Positions 23,064 through 31,060 of a DNA stretch of 38,912 nucleotides are shown in pieces. The translations under genes and the position numbers were made by a program. Location: positions 1 to 38,912 of the forward strand of contig DASZZN010000047.1 of NCBI GenBank assembly GCA_035544955.1, written 5' to 3'. How positions within the stretch are numbered: the stretch's first letter is position 1; the number at the start of each line of letters is the position of its first letter. The notes beneath the pieces are model-generated. The model was given only the letters and a program-made list of their open reading frames with translations. It searched no databases and was not told the origin of the DNA. The stretch is from Candidatus Dormiibacterota bacterium. GTDB taxonomy: Bacteria > Chloroflexota > Dormibacteria > CF-121.

Positions 23064-23512
23064 AAACGATGAGTGCCTTGGATTTCGAAAACGTCAGCGC
23101 CGGGCACACGGTGCCCTCCTTGACCAAGCACGTGACGGTCGAACAGATCCGTCGGTACGCGGAGGCCTCTGGCGACCGCAACCCGATCCACCTGGACGAC
23201 GGCTTCGCGCGCTCCGCCGGACTGCCCGGCGTGATCGCCCACGGGATGCTCACGATGGCCTTCGCCAACCAGATGGTGACCGACTGGCTGGGCGATCGTT
23301 CGTTACTGAAGCGCCTGCAGGGGCGTTTCGCCGGGATGGTTCTTCCCGGTGACGACGTGACCGTCTCGGGAAGCGTCGCGTCGAAAGACGAGGCGACACG
23401 ACGCGTGCTGATTAACCTGGTCGTGACCAATCAACGCGGAGAGAAAGTCTTCAACAAAGGTGTGGCTGAGGCCGAGTTCCCGCCACAAAGGAGCACAACC
23501 CATGCCGCTTGA
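23060..23512 (+). CDS. MaoC-like (R)-specific enoyl-CoA hydratase subunit
   Basis: A 150-residue hot-dog hydratase with the hydratase-2 motif [20 protein letters not shown] followed by [12 protein letters not shown] (catalytic Asp and His visible). It is probably the catalytic half of a heterodimer with the preceding FAS1-like protein, as in mycobacterial HadB. It would hydrate or dehydrate enoyl/3-hydroxyacyl thioesters. Overlaps: ATGA with the preceding gene; the next gene's ATG lies 11 bases before its stop. Confidence 0.87.
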   Translation: MKTMSALDFENVSAGHTVPSLTKHVTVEQIRRYAEASGDRNPIHLDDGFARSAGLPGVIAHGMLTMAFANQMVTDWLGDRSLLKRLQGRFAGMVLPGDDVTVSGSVASKDEATRRVLINLVVTNQRGEKVFNKGVAEAEFPPQRSTTHAA

Positions 23513-24728
23513 CTTCACGCTGACCCCCGAGCAAGAAGACATCAAGGCGCTCGCCCACGAATTCGCCGAGAAGGAGATCCGGCCGGTGGCGCCGCACTAC
23601 GACGAGACCGAGGAGTTCCCCTGGCCGGTGTTGAAGAAGGCCCACGAAGTGGGGCTGACACCGGTCGCGGTGATGCCGGAAGCCTACGGTGGGGGCGGCC
23701 TCGACATGATTGCCAACATGCTGATCGCCGAAGAGCTCCACTGGGGCTGCGCCGGCATCGCGGTGGCCATCACCGGCACGGGACTGGCCGCGACCGCCAT
23801 CCTGGCGATGGGCAGCGAGGGGCAGAAGCAAAAATGGATCCGCGAGTTTTGCAGTGCCAAAAGCCCGGTCGTGGGTGCCATGGGACTCACGGAGCCCGGC
23901 ACCGGTAGTGATGCCATGGCGATCACGACCACGGCGAAGAAGGTCGACGGCGGCTACCTGATCAACGGCACCAAGCAGTTCATCACCAACGGCGGGATCG
24001 CCGACCTGCACGTGATCTTCGCCAATACGGACCCGAGCATCGGCGCAGCGGGCATCGCGGCCTTCGTCGTCGAAAAGGGCAATAAGGGCCTCAGCATGGG
24101 CCGGAAAGAAAAGAAGCTCGGCGTGCGCGCTTCGCACACGGCGCAGGTGATCCTGCAGGACTGCTTTGTCCCAGCCGAGAATCGCCTTGGCGGCGAGCCC
24201 GGTGATCCCGATGCCGGCCCCGGCGCACTGGGCGCCTTGCAGATGCTCGAGTACTCGCGGCCGGCGGTCGCTGCCGGCTCCCTCGGCATCGCCCGGGCCG
24301 CCTATGAATACGCACTCGACTACGCGCAGCAGCGCGTTGCCTTCGGCAAGCCGATCATCAAGCACGAGGGCATCGGCTTCAAGCTGGCCGAGATGGCGAT
24401 CAACATCGACGCCGCGCGCCTGCTCACCTGGCGGGCGGGCTGGATGGCGCAGAACAACATGCTCTTCACGCGCGCCGAGGGCAGCATGGCGAAGGCTTTC
24501 GCCGCCGATATGGCGATGCAGGTCACTGTGGACGCGGTCCAGGTCCTCGGCGGAAACGGCTACATCCGCGAGTATCCCGTCGAGAAGTGGATGCGCGATG
24601 CCAAGATCTACCAGATCTGGGAAGGGACCTCCGAGATCCAGCGGCTGGTCATCTCTCGAGCGATTTCGGGCGAGCGCCGCCCGCTGACACGCGAACAACC
24701 GAAGCCACTGATCCGGAAGGCGAGCTAA
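23502..24728 (+). CDS. Acyl-CoA dehydrogenase
   Basis: FAD enzyme oxidising acyl-CoA to trans-2-enoyl-CoA. About 408 residues with all three domains: the substrate/FAD signatures [17 protein letters not shown] near 128 and [12 protein letters not shown] near 154, [13 protein letters not shown] near 275 and the C-terminal [14 protein letters not shown] near 376 with the catalytic Glu. Start ATG at 23502 is set by AAAGGAG at 23487-23493; upstream in-frame codons belong to the overlap with the MaoC gene. The electron acceptor (ETF) is not encoded here. Chain-length preference cannot be told. Confidence 0.93.
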   Translation: MPLDFTLTPEQEDIKALAHEFAEKEIRPVAPHYDETEEFPWPVLKKAHEVGLTPVAVMPEAYGGGGLDMIANMLIAEELHWGCAGIAVAITGTGLAATAILAMGSEGQKQKWIREFCSAKSPVVGAMGLTEPGTGSDAMAITTTAKKVDGGYLINGTKQFITNGGIADLHVIFANTDPSIGAAGIAAFVVEKGNKGLSMGRKEKKLGVRASHTAQVILQDCFVPAENRLGGEPGDPDAGPGALGALQMLEYSRPAVAAGSLGIARAAYEYALDYAQQRVAFGKPIIKHEGIGFKLAEMAINIDAARLLTWRAGWMAQNNMLFTRAEGSMAKAFAADMAMQVTVDAVQVLGGNGYIREYPVEKWMRDAKIYQIWEGTSEIQRLVISRAISGERRPLTREQPKPLIRKAS

Positions 24729-24730
24729 TC

Positions 24731-25564
24731 ATGATCGATCTCAAGGGGAAAGTCGCCCTCGTGACCGGCGGGTCACGCGGTCTGGGCCGGGCCGACTGCC
24801 TGGCGCTGGCCCGCGCCGGCGCCGACGTGGTGGTCACGGACATCCTGATCGAAAGCGATCCGGAGCTGGAGAAGACGGCGGAAGCCTCGCAGAGCGTGCT
24901 CTCGCAGGCGATGGCTTCCCAGAAGGCCGTCTATTCGGAGAAGACGTCCAGCGAGATTCGCGAGATGGGGCGGCGCTCGGTCGCCCTGAAGATGGACGTC
25001 ACGAATCGAGAACAAGTAAAGACCGTCGTCGACCAGGTGGTCAAAGAGTTCGGCAGCCTGGATATTCTCGTGAACAACGCCGGCACACTCGACCACATGG
25101 GGACCGTCGACAACCAGGTCGACGCGCTCTGGGACCGCGACCTGAAAGTCAACCTGACCGGCGCATTCAATGTCTCGAAGGCTGTCTGGCCCCACATGAA
25201 GCAGCGGAACTGGGGGCGGATCATCATGATGTCCTCGATCGCCGGCGCGCTGGGAGGCTTTGGCCAGGCGAGCTATTCGACGACCAAGGCCGGCCTGGTC
25301 GGCCTGGCAAGAACGCTCGCGCTGGAAGGCGCCCGCTACGCCATCACGGTCAATGCCATCGTGCCCGGCATCATCGCCACGGAAGCGTTCAAGATGGGCC
25401 GCCCCGACATGAACGAGCGCATGATCAAGCGCGTGGCCCTGCGCCGCCCGGGCGAGCCGGAGGACATCGCCAACGCGATCGCGTTCCTGTGCTCACCGGT
25501 CGCCGGGTACATCACCGGCGTGGCTTTGCCCGTAACGGGCGGCCTGGACCTGTTCACGTTTTGA
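24731..25564 (+). CDS. Short-chain dehydrogenase/reductase (3-hydroxyacyl-CoA/FabG-like)
   Basis: A 277-residue SDR. Cofactor motif TGGSRGLG near 12, DVTN near 93, NNAG near 118, catalytic Ser in MMSSIAGA near 170 and YxxxK (YSTTK) near 183. Compared with FabG it carries an insertion of about 30 residues (DPELEKTAEASQSVLSQAM and following) after the second beta-strand. In this operon it most likely oxidises the 3-hydroxyacyl-CoA made by the hydratase. It starts two bases after the dehydrogenase stop, and its TGA overlaps the next ATG. Confidence 0.9.
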   Translation: MIDLKGKVALVTGGSRGLGRADCLALARAGADVVVTDILIESDPELEKTAEASQSVLSQAMASQKAVYSEKTSSEIREMGRRSVALKMDVTNREQVKTVVDQVVKEFGSLDILVNNAGTLDHMGTVDNQVDALWDRDLKVNLTGAFNVSKAVWPHMKQRNWGRIIMMSSIAGALGGFGQASYSTTKAGLVGLARTLALEGARYAITVNAIVPGIIATEAFKMGRPDMNERMIKRVALRRPGEPEDIANAIAFLCSPVAGYITGVALPVTGGLDLFTF

Positions 25565-26373
25565 TGGCCGGCCTGATGGACGTCTCCACCACGGACTTCG
25601 TGACGACGATTCGCATGAACCGGCCGCCGGTCAACGCCCTGGTGCCCGAGCTCCAGGAAGAACTGATCAACGCGCTCAACCCGCTCAAAGACGACGATGC
25701 GACGCGAGTGGTGCTGCTTACCAGCGCCATCGACCGCTATTTCATGGCCGGCGCGGACCTCAAGTCCATGGGTGGCAATGGCGGGTTCGATCGGGAGAAT
25801 CCCGAGACGCTGGAGCGCGTGGCGCAGATGTCGCGCCGCAGCCAGGCCGCGTTCAGCGAGATCGAGCATTTCCCCAAACCGCTGATCGCCGCCATCAACG
25901 GGCATGCCCTTGGCGGCGGATGCGAGCTGGCGCTCGTCTGCGACTACCGGCTGATGATCGACGATGGCCGTTCGACGATCGGTCAGACCGAACCGAACGT
26001 TGGGCTGATCCCGGGCGCGGGTGGGACGCAGCGACTGCCCCGCGTCGTGGGTCGCGCTCGCGCGACGGAAATGATCTTCGAGTCGTTACGGCTGAAAGCG
26101 CCCGAAGCGGCCGCCATCGGGTTGATCACGGCGGCGATCCCCGCTGCTGGCTTTCACGAGGCCGCGCTCGCGCGTGCCCGCAAGCTGGCGCAGGCCGCGC
26201 CGATCGCACTGCGCTTGGCGAAAGAGGCGCTGCTGGCGGGCCTGGAGCGGTCCCCGGGCAAAGGGTTCGAGGTCGAAGCCGAGAACTTCGGGAAAGCGGC
26301 CATGACCGAGGACGCCATGATCGGCATCATGTCCTTTGTCGCCAAGCAACAGCCCGAATTCAAAGGCAAATAG
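25564..26373 (+). CDS. Enoyl-CoA hydratase/isomerase (crotonase family)
   Basis: A 269-residue crotonase. Oxyanion hole residues in YFMAGADLKSM near 60 and NGHALGGGCELAL near 110, catalytic Glu segment TEPNVGLIPGAGGTQRLPR near 143. This completes the operon: dehydrogenase, two kinds of hydratase and a hydroxyacyl dehydrogenase; only a thiolase is missing. The start is chosen by the TGATG overlap with the SDR gene. It ends just before a REP-like repeat that separates it from the convergent CinA-like gene. Confidence 0.9.
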   Translation: MAGLMDVSTTDFVTTIRMNRPPVNALVPELQEELINALNPLKDDDATRVVLLTSAIDRYFMAGADLKSMGGNGGFDRENPETLERVAQMSRRSQAAFSEIEHFPKPLIAAINGHALGGGCELALVCDYRLMIDDGRSTIGQTEPNVGLIPGAGGTQRLPRVVGRARATEMIFESLRLKAPEAAAIGLITAAIPAAGFHEAALARARKLAQAAPIALRLAKEALLAGLERSPGKGFEVEAENFGKAAMTEDAMIGIMSFVAKQQPEFKGK

Positions 26374-26380
26374 CCAGAAT

Positions 26381-26420
26381 TCCCTCGCCCCTTGCCGGAG
26401 AGGGTAGGGTCGGGCCCCCG
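26381..26420. repeat. REP-like intergenic repeat, copy 3
   Basis: CCCTCGCCCCTTGCCGGAGA followed by GGGTAGGGTCGGGCCCCC. It is more diverged than copies at 4681 and 11091. It fills the gap between convergent genes, a usual site for such elements, and may protect mRNA 3' ends. Confidence 0.6.
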
Positions 26421-26428
26421 TAGGCGAA

Positions 26429-27202
26429 TCAGCCGACCGGCGTGAACTGTTTGATGCGGTCGCGGATGGCGTTGATCACGGCCTCGACGCGGCCGGGATC
26501 GGGCCCTGATGCGCGCAGGATCAGCTCGCGTGTTTCCGTCTGCGGATACGACCCCAGCGACACGTCCGGATATTCGCGCTCGAGGTCTCTCATGACGTCG
26601 TGGAACATGCTCTCCGGCGCGAGCTTGTAGTGCAGCTCCCGGACCGCGTCACCGTGGCTGCCCGTCAGGTAGCGAATTTCGATGTCCTCGTAGACCGAAC
26701 GAAGCTCGTGTGGCACACCTGGCAGGGCAAAGACGTAGCGATCCTGTCCCAGGTCGAACGCGAGACCGGGGGCCATGCCCGCGCCGTTGCGCACGAGCAT
26801 CGCTCCCTCGGGCAGCATCGCCATCCGCCGGTTGCCCGCATTGAGCCCGGCAGTACCGCGGCGCGTCGCCATGTTCATGATGAACATCAGGTTCTGCATT
26901 TGCGCTCCGACCTCGCGCCGGTAGACGAGGGGCTGGTCGAGCGCGCGGGCCAACGCGACATAGGTCCGATCGTCCGGCGTCGGCCCGAGCCCACCACAGA
27001 CGAAGATCCGTGAGGGCTCGGGACGTGCGACATGTTCATGGATTGCCGCGACGATGTCCGCGTCGACGTCGCCAATGGTCGTCATCATCCGCACCGGAAA
27101 CCCACACTGGAACAGGCGGCCCGCCAGCCAGTTGGAGTTGGTGTCGACCGTGAATCCGCGGAGGATCTCGTTGCCGACGACGATGATGCTGGACTGCGGC
27201 AC
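26429..27202 (-). CDS. CinA N-terminal (MoaB/MogA-fold) domain protein
   Basis: A stand-alone molybdopterin-binding-fold protein of about 257 residues. IIVVGNEILRGFTVDTNSNW at the N-terminus, CGGLGPTPDDRT near 71 and FALPGVPHELR near 162 are the CinA/COG1058 signatures. The C-terminal PncC-type nicotinamide amidase domain is missing, as is usual for COG1058-only members. It may act as an ADP-ribose/CoA-type pyrophosphatase; that is family knowledge, not shown here. Start GTG at 27202 lies six bases from CATTAT on this strand; an ATG at 27229 would overlap the divergent gene. Confidence 0.85.
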   Translation of the reverse strand: MPQSSIIVVGNEILRGFTVDTNSNWLAGRLFQCGFPVRMMTTIGDVDADIVAAIHEHVARPEPSRIFVCGGLGPTPDDRTYVALARALDQPLVYRREVGAQMQNLMFIMNMATRRGTAGLNAGNRRMAMLPEGAMLVRNGAGMAPGLAFDLGQDRYVFALPGVPHELRSVYEDIEIRYLTGSHGDAVRELHYKLAPESMFHDVMRDLEREYPDVSLGSYPQTETRELILRASGPDPGRVEAVINAIRDRIKQFTPVG

Positions 27203-27207
27203 GCGCC

Positions 27208-27214
27208 CATAATG
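27208..27214. promoter_or_regulatory. Shared bidirectional -10 of CinA-like and HExxH genes
   Basis: On the plus strand CATAAT (27208-27213) ends eight bases before ATG 27222. On the minus strand CATTAT (27214-27209) ends six bases before GTG 27202. The two hexamers overlap by five bases, so one melted region could serve two leaderless mRNAs. Confidence 0.5.
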
Positions 27215-27221
27215 ACAGGGA

Positions 27222-27845
27222 ATGCCCAAATCCGCCTACGATCGCAGCAAGGGCGTTGAATCGGTCACGTGGCGCGAGTTTCCGCTGGGAAAAGGCATCG
27301 CGCTCTCGATCCTGGACGAGACGACGGCAGCCGGACGGCAGGTAAGAGGCCAGGCCCTGCTCGACGTCCTCGACGAGGCCGCGGGCCTTCCACCCTGCAA
27401 GCTGACGGTGGCCGACCGTCCGCAGCGACACCGCACACGCGGCGGCAAACTGGAAGTCAAAACCTACGGCTACTACCGGATCGCCTGGGAGTCGACGCCG
27501 CGGCGCGGGTCCATCCGGATCTACAACTTGACGGCGATTCGGCAGCAGATGCTCGCCCCCAAAGTCTTTCTCGAGACCCTCCTGCACGAATGGGTACATC
27601 ACTACGACTTCACGGGTCTGCAGCTCGATCGCTCGCCGCACACCTCGGGCTTCTTTGCCCGCATTCGTGACCTGGCCGAGACCCTGGGCGTCGGCTTTGT
27701 GGCGCCGCCTAAACGGGAGATATCGTCACCGGCGCCCCCCGAGGACGTCATGGTCGCGAAAGACCACCTGCGGCCGGGCGGTGTGCCGCCGCCCAAGTGG
27801 ATCCGCGACCAGGTCCTTGCGCTCTTTGGTCGTCCGAGGTCATAG
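27222..27845 (+). CDS. HExxH zinc-peptidase-like protein
   Basis: A 207-residue protein with HEWVHHYD near residue 125, an HExxH zinc motif, followed by HTSGFFARIRDLAETLG where a third ligand may lie. The layout recalls SprT-like or M48-like metallopeptidases but without their other domains. N-terminal helices and a Pro-rich C-terminus complete it. No signal peptide or membrane helix, so probably cytoplasmic. Substrate unknown. It is divergent from the CinA-like gene and has a leaderless-type promoter. Confidence 0.65.
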   Translation: MPKSAYDRSKGVESVTWREFPLGKGIALSILDETTAAGRQVRGQALLDVLDEAAGLPPCKLTVADRPQRHRTRGGKLEVKTYGYYRIAWESTPRRGSIRIYNLTAIRQQMLAPKVFLETLLHEWVHHYDFTGLQLDRSPHTSGFFARIRDLAETLGVGFVAPPKREISSPAPPEDVMVAKDHLRPGGVPPPKWIRDQVLALFGRPRS

Positions 27846-27857
27846 TCGTTCGGACGG

Positions 27858-27905
27858 TACAATACGGCGGGCCTTTTTTGGGACGCCGACACTAAGGTAG
27901 GGAGG
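27858..27905 (+). promoter_or_regulatory. Promoter -10 and Shine-Dalgarno of the pyrophosphatase gene
   Basis: TACAAT at 27858-27863 and AGGGAGG at 27899-27905. The reading frame after this site offers CTG at 27908 and 27914 but no ATG, GTG or TTG until 27953, 47 bases on. Confidence 0.4.
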
Positions 27906-27952
27906 CGCTGAACCTGTTCGTCGCGGCCGCCATAACCATCAATGACTCGACA

Positions 27953-29968
27953 GTGATGGCTGTCCTGGCTCTCGTTAGCGTCGCGGCATTGATTGCACTG
28001 GCATACGGCGGGCTGCTGACGCGCTGGGTGCTGGCGTCCGACGCGGGAAACGAGACGATGGGACGGATCGCGCGCGCCATCCAGGAGGGCGCGGCCGCCT
28101 ATCTCAACCGGCAGTACGCCACGATCGCGGTCATCGGCATCGTCCTGGCGCTCGTCCTCACGTTTGCCATCAACTGGGAGACCGGCGTGCTCTACGTCGT
28201 GGGCGCTGGTTGCTCGGCGCTAGCTGGCTACGTGGGCATGAACGTCTCCGTGCGGGCGAACGTGCGAACCGCACAGGCGGCCACCCGTGGGCTCGACGCG
28301 GCGCTCCAACTCGCGTTCCGCGGCGGCGCGGTGACAGGCCTGTTCGTCGTCGGCCTCGGATTGCTGGGCGTCGCGGTCTCCTATTGGGTCTTTCAGAAAC
28401 CCCAGTCGCTGGTCGGCCTCGCGTTCGGGGCTAGCCTGATCAGTGTCTTCGCCCGGCTCGGTGGCGGCATCTTCACGAAGGCGGCGGACGTCGGCGCCGA
28501 CCTGGTCGGCAAAGTCGAAGCCGGCATTCCCGAGGATGATCCACGCAATCCCGCGGTCATCGCGGACAACGTCGGCGACAACGTAGGTGACTGCGCCGGC
28601 ATGGCGGCCGATCTGTTCGAGACCTATGCCGTGACCGCGATTGCCGCCATGCTGCTGGGCAGCCTCCTGTTCCCCGGAAAAGTCCAGTACGTGCTCTTTC
28701 CACTGATCTTGGGCGCTATTTCGATCATCGCGACGGTGATCGGCACGCTGTTCGTGCGCCTCGGACGTAGCACATGGATCATGGGCGCTCTTTATCGAGG
28801 TCTCGGCGTCAGCGCCGTCCTAGCTCTGGCGGGATTTCTGGGTGTGACGCTGTTGATCGGCCTGGATATCAATCTATTTTGGGCGGCGGTGGTCGGCGTC
28901 GTGGTGACGATCGCGCTGGTTGGTATCACCGAGTTCTTCACCAGCGCCGACTATCCACCCGTGCGGCTGATTGCGCGCGCCTCAACGACCGGCGCTGCCA
29001 CGAATATCATTGCCGGCCAGGCGATCGGCATGATCAGCACGGCACTGCCGGTCCTGGTGATCGGCACGGGCATTCTCGTCTCCTTCTATCTCAATCAGCA
29101 GCCGTCGGCCGGTGACTTCGGCTTGTACGGCATCGCCATCGCCGCCATGTCGATGCTGTCGATGACCGGCATCATCGTGGCCATCGATGCCTATGGCCCC
29201 ATCACCGACAATGCCGGCGGCATCGCGGAAATGGCGAACCTGCCGGAGTCGGTCCGGAACATCACCGACCCCCTCGATGCCGTGGGCAATACAACGAAAG
29301 CCGTCACCAAGGGCTACGCCATCGGCTCCGCCGGGCTCGCCGCGTTAGTGCTCTTTTCGTCCTACACGGAAGAAGTTGGGCGTGGCGCGCACCTGGCATT
29401 TGATCTAACTGATCCGTTGGTAATCGTCGGGCTCTTTTTCGGCGGCATTCTGCCGTTTCTCTTCGGTTCGTTGAGCATGCTGGCGGTCGGTCGCGCCGCC
29501 GGCCAGGTGGTTGTCGAGGTTCGCCGGCAGTTCCGCGAAATCAAAGGCCTGATGGAGGGCACTGCCCAGCCCGAGTACGGGCGCGCCGTCGATCTCGTCA
29601 CGCGGGCGGCGCAACGAGAAATGATCATCCCCGGGCTGATCCCGGTCGCCGCGCCGCTGCTGGTGGGCTTCAGCCTCGGACCGAAGGCGCTGGGCGGCAT
29701 GCTCATTGGGTCGATCGTGACTGGCATCTTCCTGGCGATCCAGATGACGTCGGGCGGCGGTGCCTGGGATAACGCCAAGAAGTACATCGAGGACGGCCAC
29801 TACGGCGGCAAGGGCACGGAGACGCATGCCGCCGCCGTTACCGGCGATACCGTGGGCGATCCCAACAAAGACACGGCCGGGCCGGCGATCAACCCCATGA
29901 TCAAAGTCATCAATATCATCGCGATCTTGATCGCGCCCATGGTCGCCGCCCACTCGCTGCTTCATTAG
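27953..29968 (+). CDS. hppA: K+-independent H+-translocating membrane pyrophosphatase
   Basis: Couples PPi hydrolysis to proton pumping; about 671 residues with some 16 membrane helices. PPase signatures are visible: [11 protein letters not shown] near 44, [20 protein letters not shown] near 180, [19 protein letters not shown] near 206 and [20 protein letters not shown] near the C-terminus. [10 protein letters not shown] near 448 has Lys and Thr where K+-independent enzymes carry them. The start is unclear: GTG 27953 and ATG 27956 are canonical, but a Shine-Dalgarno at 27899-27905 and an in-frame hydrophobic extension ([11 protein letters not shown]) from about 27908 suggest a non-AUG start upstream. 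Confidence 0.95.
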   Translation: MMAVLALVSVAALIALAYGGLLTRWVLASDAGNETMGRIARAIQEGAAAYLNRQYATIAVIGIVLALVLTFAINWETGVLYVVGAGCSALAGYVGMNVSVRANVRTAQAATRGLDAALQLAFRGGAVTGLFVVGLGLLGVAVSYWVFQKPQSLVGLAFGASLISVFARLGGGIFTKAADVGADLVGKVEAGIPEDDPRNPAVIADNVGDNVGDCAGMAADLFETYAVTAIAAMLLGSLLFPGKVQYVLFPLILGAISIIATVIGTLFVRLGRSTWIMGALYRGLGVSAVLALAGFLGVTLLIGLDINLFWAAVVGVVVTIALVGITEFFTSADYPPVRLIARASTTGAATNIIAGQAIGMISTALPVLVIGTGILVSFYLNQQPSAGDFGLYGIAIAAMSMLSMTGIIVAIDAYGPITDNAGGIAEMANLPESVRNITDPLDAVGNTTKAVTKGYAIGSAGLAALVLFSSYTEEVGRGAHLAFDLTDPLVIVGLFFGGILPFLFGSLSMLAVGRAAGQVVVEVRRQFREIKGLMEGTAQPEYGRAVDLVTRAAQREMIIPGLIPVAAPLLVGFSLGPKALGGMLIGSIVTGIFLAIQMTSGGGAWDNAKKYIEDGHYGGKGTETHAAAVTGDTVGDPNKDTAGPAINPMIKVINIIAILIAPMVAAHSLLH

Positions 29969-30044
29969 GCCCCTGCGCAAGTTACCTTCCTCCAGGGACC
30001 TTCTGGGCCTGTTGCTCGCGGCGATTCTTGAATAAACTTGACCC

Positions 30045-30386
30045 ATGGACGAATACATGCTCGAGATCAACGATCTGCGCCGCCGGATCGCCAAGCTCAA
30101 GTTCGAGCGCGGTTCGGTCGTCATCATCGAGGAACTCGAAGCCCAGCTTCGGATCCTGAAGGCGATCTACGAATCCGCCACCGGTCTGTTCTCGGCTGGT
30201 GAGCAGGATCGCCGCCTGCAGGCCGGCTTCCGGGAACGCCAGCTCGGCAGCTGGACCTTCGAGAACGTCTATTTCTACGTGTACGAGCAGGCGGTTGCCC
30301 TCGAGCCCGATGGCCAGGACCTCGCCATCCTGATCTGGCGACACGATTACGCTGGCCCACTTCTGAGCACGGTCGCCGCCAAATAA
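30045..30386 (+). CDS. Small soluble protein, unknown
   Basis: A 113-residue protein; the first half is a charged helix, possibly coiled coil (MLEINDLRRRIAKLKFERGS), the second half has beta-like strands (WTFENVYFYVYEQAVALEPD). No family is recognised. The stop overlaps the A-tract that is the terminator tail for the convergent secreted-protein gene. Confidence 0.6.
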   Translation: MDEYMLEINDLRRRIAKLKFERGSVVIIEELEAQLRILKAIYESATGLFSAGEQDRRLQAGFRERQLGSWTFENVYFYVYEQAVALEPDGQDLAILIWRHDYAGPLLSTVAAK

Positions 30387-30410
30387 AAAAGGGCCTCCAG
30401 CGGGAGGCCC
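30385..30410 (-). terminator. Rho-independent terminator of the secreted-protein gene
   Basis: On the minus strand GGGCCTCC pairs with GGAGGCCC around a four-base loop, followed by six T's (30390-30385). It is placed 14 bases after the stop of the 30425 gene. The plus-strand gene ends inside the tail. Confidence 0.85.
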
Positions 30411-30424
30411 TAAGCGGTATTTCG

Positions 30425-30907
30425 TTAGGCGTTAGCGTGCTTGCCGTGACCGTTGGCGTGGCCATGGCCATGCGTCGCGCTCGAGTCCGCCGAAGCCGCC
30501 TCCGGCGTTTCCGTTGCAGCGCTGTCGGTCTTTGCGGTCTTGGCGGACGGCTTCAGCTGGGTCTCGCACCAGGCGTGGGCGCCACTCATCAGCTTGCCGT
30601 GATAGTTCTTCGACAGCGTCAGGGGGCCGGTCGTGGTGCCTTGCGGCGCCAGCGCGATGTTCTTGATCTTCGCCAGGAACGACACGCATTCCCCGGCGTT
30701 CTTGAACTCCGGCGTCGCCAGCGTCGTCGTCCCATTGAAGCCGATCAGCTTCAGCTGGTTATTCGCCGAGCCCAGGGTAATCGGCGTGGGGCTCACGGTA
30801 ATGGTGCTGTTGGCGTTCGCGGCGGCATAGGCACCGGCAGCGCCCAGCGTGAGCGCGCCAGCCGCAACGCCGGCCGCAACCTTCACCTTCGATGTGAGTC
30901 GAAACAT
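30425..30907 (-). CDS. Secreted protein with His-rich C-terminus, unknown
   Basis: A 160-residue protein. The signal peptide is clear (basic start MFRLTSKVKV, hydrophobic core VAAGVAAGALTLGAAGAYA, cleavage after about residue 29). The mature domain has two Cys (about 74 and 114) that may form a disulfide. The Ala/Ser/Thr-rich tail ends HGHGHANGHGKH, a likely metal-binding segment. AAGGAGG lies about 12 bases before the ATG, and a strong terminator follows the gene, so it is a single-gene unit. No family is recognised. Confidence 0.75.
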   Translation of the reverse strand: MFRLTSKVKVAAGVAAGALTLGAAGAYAAANANSTITVSPTPITLGSANNQLKLIGFNGTTTLATPEFKNAGECVSFLAKIKNIALAPQGTTTGPLTLSKNYHGKLMSGAHAWCETQLKPSAKTAKTDSAATETPEAASADSSATHGHGHANGHGKHANA

Positions 30908-30977
30908 ACGTATTCAGGTCCTCCTTGAGTGAAATCGATGACCTGCTTACTAGAACGAGCCGAATAGGAGGCGCCAA

Positions 30978-31052
30978 ATGGGCCGGCCAACCTTGTTACA
31001 TCCAAACAGGTGGCGGGTTACTAATTCGTCGCGGCGCCGCCGCGTATCCTGA
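30978..31052 (+). CDS. Possible 24-residue leader ORF
   Basis: A short ORF with a perfect AGGAGG (30966-30971) six bases before its ATG. It encodes MGRPTLLHPNRWRVTNSSRR then RRVS and stops nine bases before... the spermidine-synthase GTG at 31061. A possible promoter (TTGAGT, 17 bases, TACTAG at 30924-30952) precedes it. It may couple or attenuate translation of the following gene; chance occurrence cannot be excluded. Confidence 0.3.
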   Translation: MGRPTLLHPNRWRVTNSSRRRRVS

Positions 31053-31060
31053 GACGGACG

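Noticed and set aside
23451-24698. 415-residue antisense ORF opposite the acyl-CoA dehydrogenase
   Set aside because: Shadow frame caused by high GC; all family motifs are on the plus strand.
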